DNA of 7,039 bases from Flavobacteriaceae bacterium. GTDB lineage: Bacteria > Bacteroidota > Bacteroidia > Flavobacteriales > Flavobacteriaceae. Shown here in pieces: positions 6,765 to 7,039 of the stretch; position 1 is the stretch's first letter; each line of letters starts with the position of its first letter. The stretch lies in the NCBI GenBank assembly GCA_013042255.1, contig JABDQK010000042.1:1-7039 (forward strand). Reading direction: 5' to 3'. The notes under the pieces were generated by a model, which saw only the letters and a program-made list of their open reading frames with translations, was not told where the DNA came from and did no database searches. Made by a program: the position numbers and the translations under genes.

Positions 6765-7039
6765 ATGAAACCAAAAATTTCCCTCTTACTGCTATTATGC
6801 GTGATGTCCTTTCTGGGTGTAAATGCCCAGGACGAAAATCCGTTTATTACGTATGATGTGCCTTCCCAGAACCTGCTGAAGTTCAACAGGTTTCTGATTA
6901 ATCCGACCTTTTCCACGGTAAGGGAAAACAAGTCGTACATCAACCTTTTACACAGAAATCAGTCGGTAACCTTTGACGATAACAACCAGACCTATTTTCT
7001 GAGTTATAGTGGGCGGATGAACGACCGTACCGGATTAGG
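6765..7039 (+). CDS. PorP/SprF-family T9SS outer-membrane protein, 3'-truncated by window edge
   Basis: The frame opens at ATG 6765-6767 and stays open to the window end, giving 91 complete codons; the usual family length is roughly 300 residues or more, so most of the gene lies outside. A signal peptide (MKPKISLLLLLCVMSFLGVNA, likely cut before Gln22) is followed by YDVPSQNLLKFNRFLINPTF, then SYINLLHRNQS and QTYFLSYSGRMNDRTGLG. These are typical of the PorP/SprF beta-barrel-like family. SprF is known to be needed for secretion of the type B substrate SprB, and paralogues often adjoin their own substrates. Only 8 bp separate this gene from the type B cargo gene upstream, so the two are probably one operon and functional partners. 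Where relatives (from memory) have RNQW, this protein has RNQS. Cys12 is inside the hydrophobic core and does not make a convincing lipobox. Confidence 0.9.
   Translation, partial: MKPKISLLLLLCVMSFLGVNAQDENPFITYDVPSQNLLKFNRFLINPTFSTVRENKSYINLLHRNQSVTFDDNNQTYFLSYSGRMNDRTGL

Noticed and set aside
6577..6943. Overlapping small frames across the cargo/PorP junction on both strands
   Set aside because: They overlap the sorting domain and the PorP signal peptide, both strongly supported, and have no recognisable features.
1..7039. CRISPR array, insertion sequence, tRNA or phage remnants
   Set aside because: Intergenic regions were read on both strands; none contains regularly spaced repeats, transposase fragments or tRNA-like cloverleaf sequence.

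Overview
The window is a chromosomal segment from a member of the Bacteroidota, most probably a marine Flavobacteriaceae; I cannot name the genus. The evidence is the Bacteroidota-style glutamyl-tRNA synthetase, a type IX secretion (T9SS) type B sorting domain next to a PorP/SprF-family gene, lack of clear Shine-Dalgarno sequences before the genes, and a flavobacterial-type -7 element (TAnnTTTG) before glnS.

Layout: (1) bases 3-1304, plus strand, hold the 3' six-sevenths or so of gltX (glutamyl-tRNA synthetase), whose 5' end lies outside the window. (2) A 123-bp AT-rich gap with a small inverted repeat leads to an SPFH/band-7 membrane-anchored protein (1428-2354, plus) that resembles plant hypersensitive-induced-reaction (HIR) and stomatin-like proteins. 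(3) A strong, probably bidirectional hairpin terminator (2377-2409) sits in the convergent junction. (4) glnS (glutaminyl-tRNA synthetase) lies on the minus strand, 2584-4269. (5) A 231-bp divergent intergenic region follows. (6) At 4501-6756, plus, is a 751-residue secreted protein with a signal peptide, an N-terminal beta-rich module, about six Ig-like repeats and a C-terminal gliding-motility-type (type B) T9SS sorting domain. (7) Eight bases later begins a PorP/SprF-family outer-membrane protein gene that runs off the window.

The left half is core metabolism: the Glu and Gln tRNA synthetases bracket an SPFH scaffold protein. The right half is a two-gene surface-export unit: a T9SS cargo protein and the PorP/SprF-like partner likely to be needed for its secretion or surface attachment. 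No mobile element, CRISPR array, tRNA, rRNA or riboswitch was recognised. I see no strong case for a wholly new system; the cargo/PorP pair, whose cargo has an unassigned N-terminal module, is the most interesting part.
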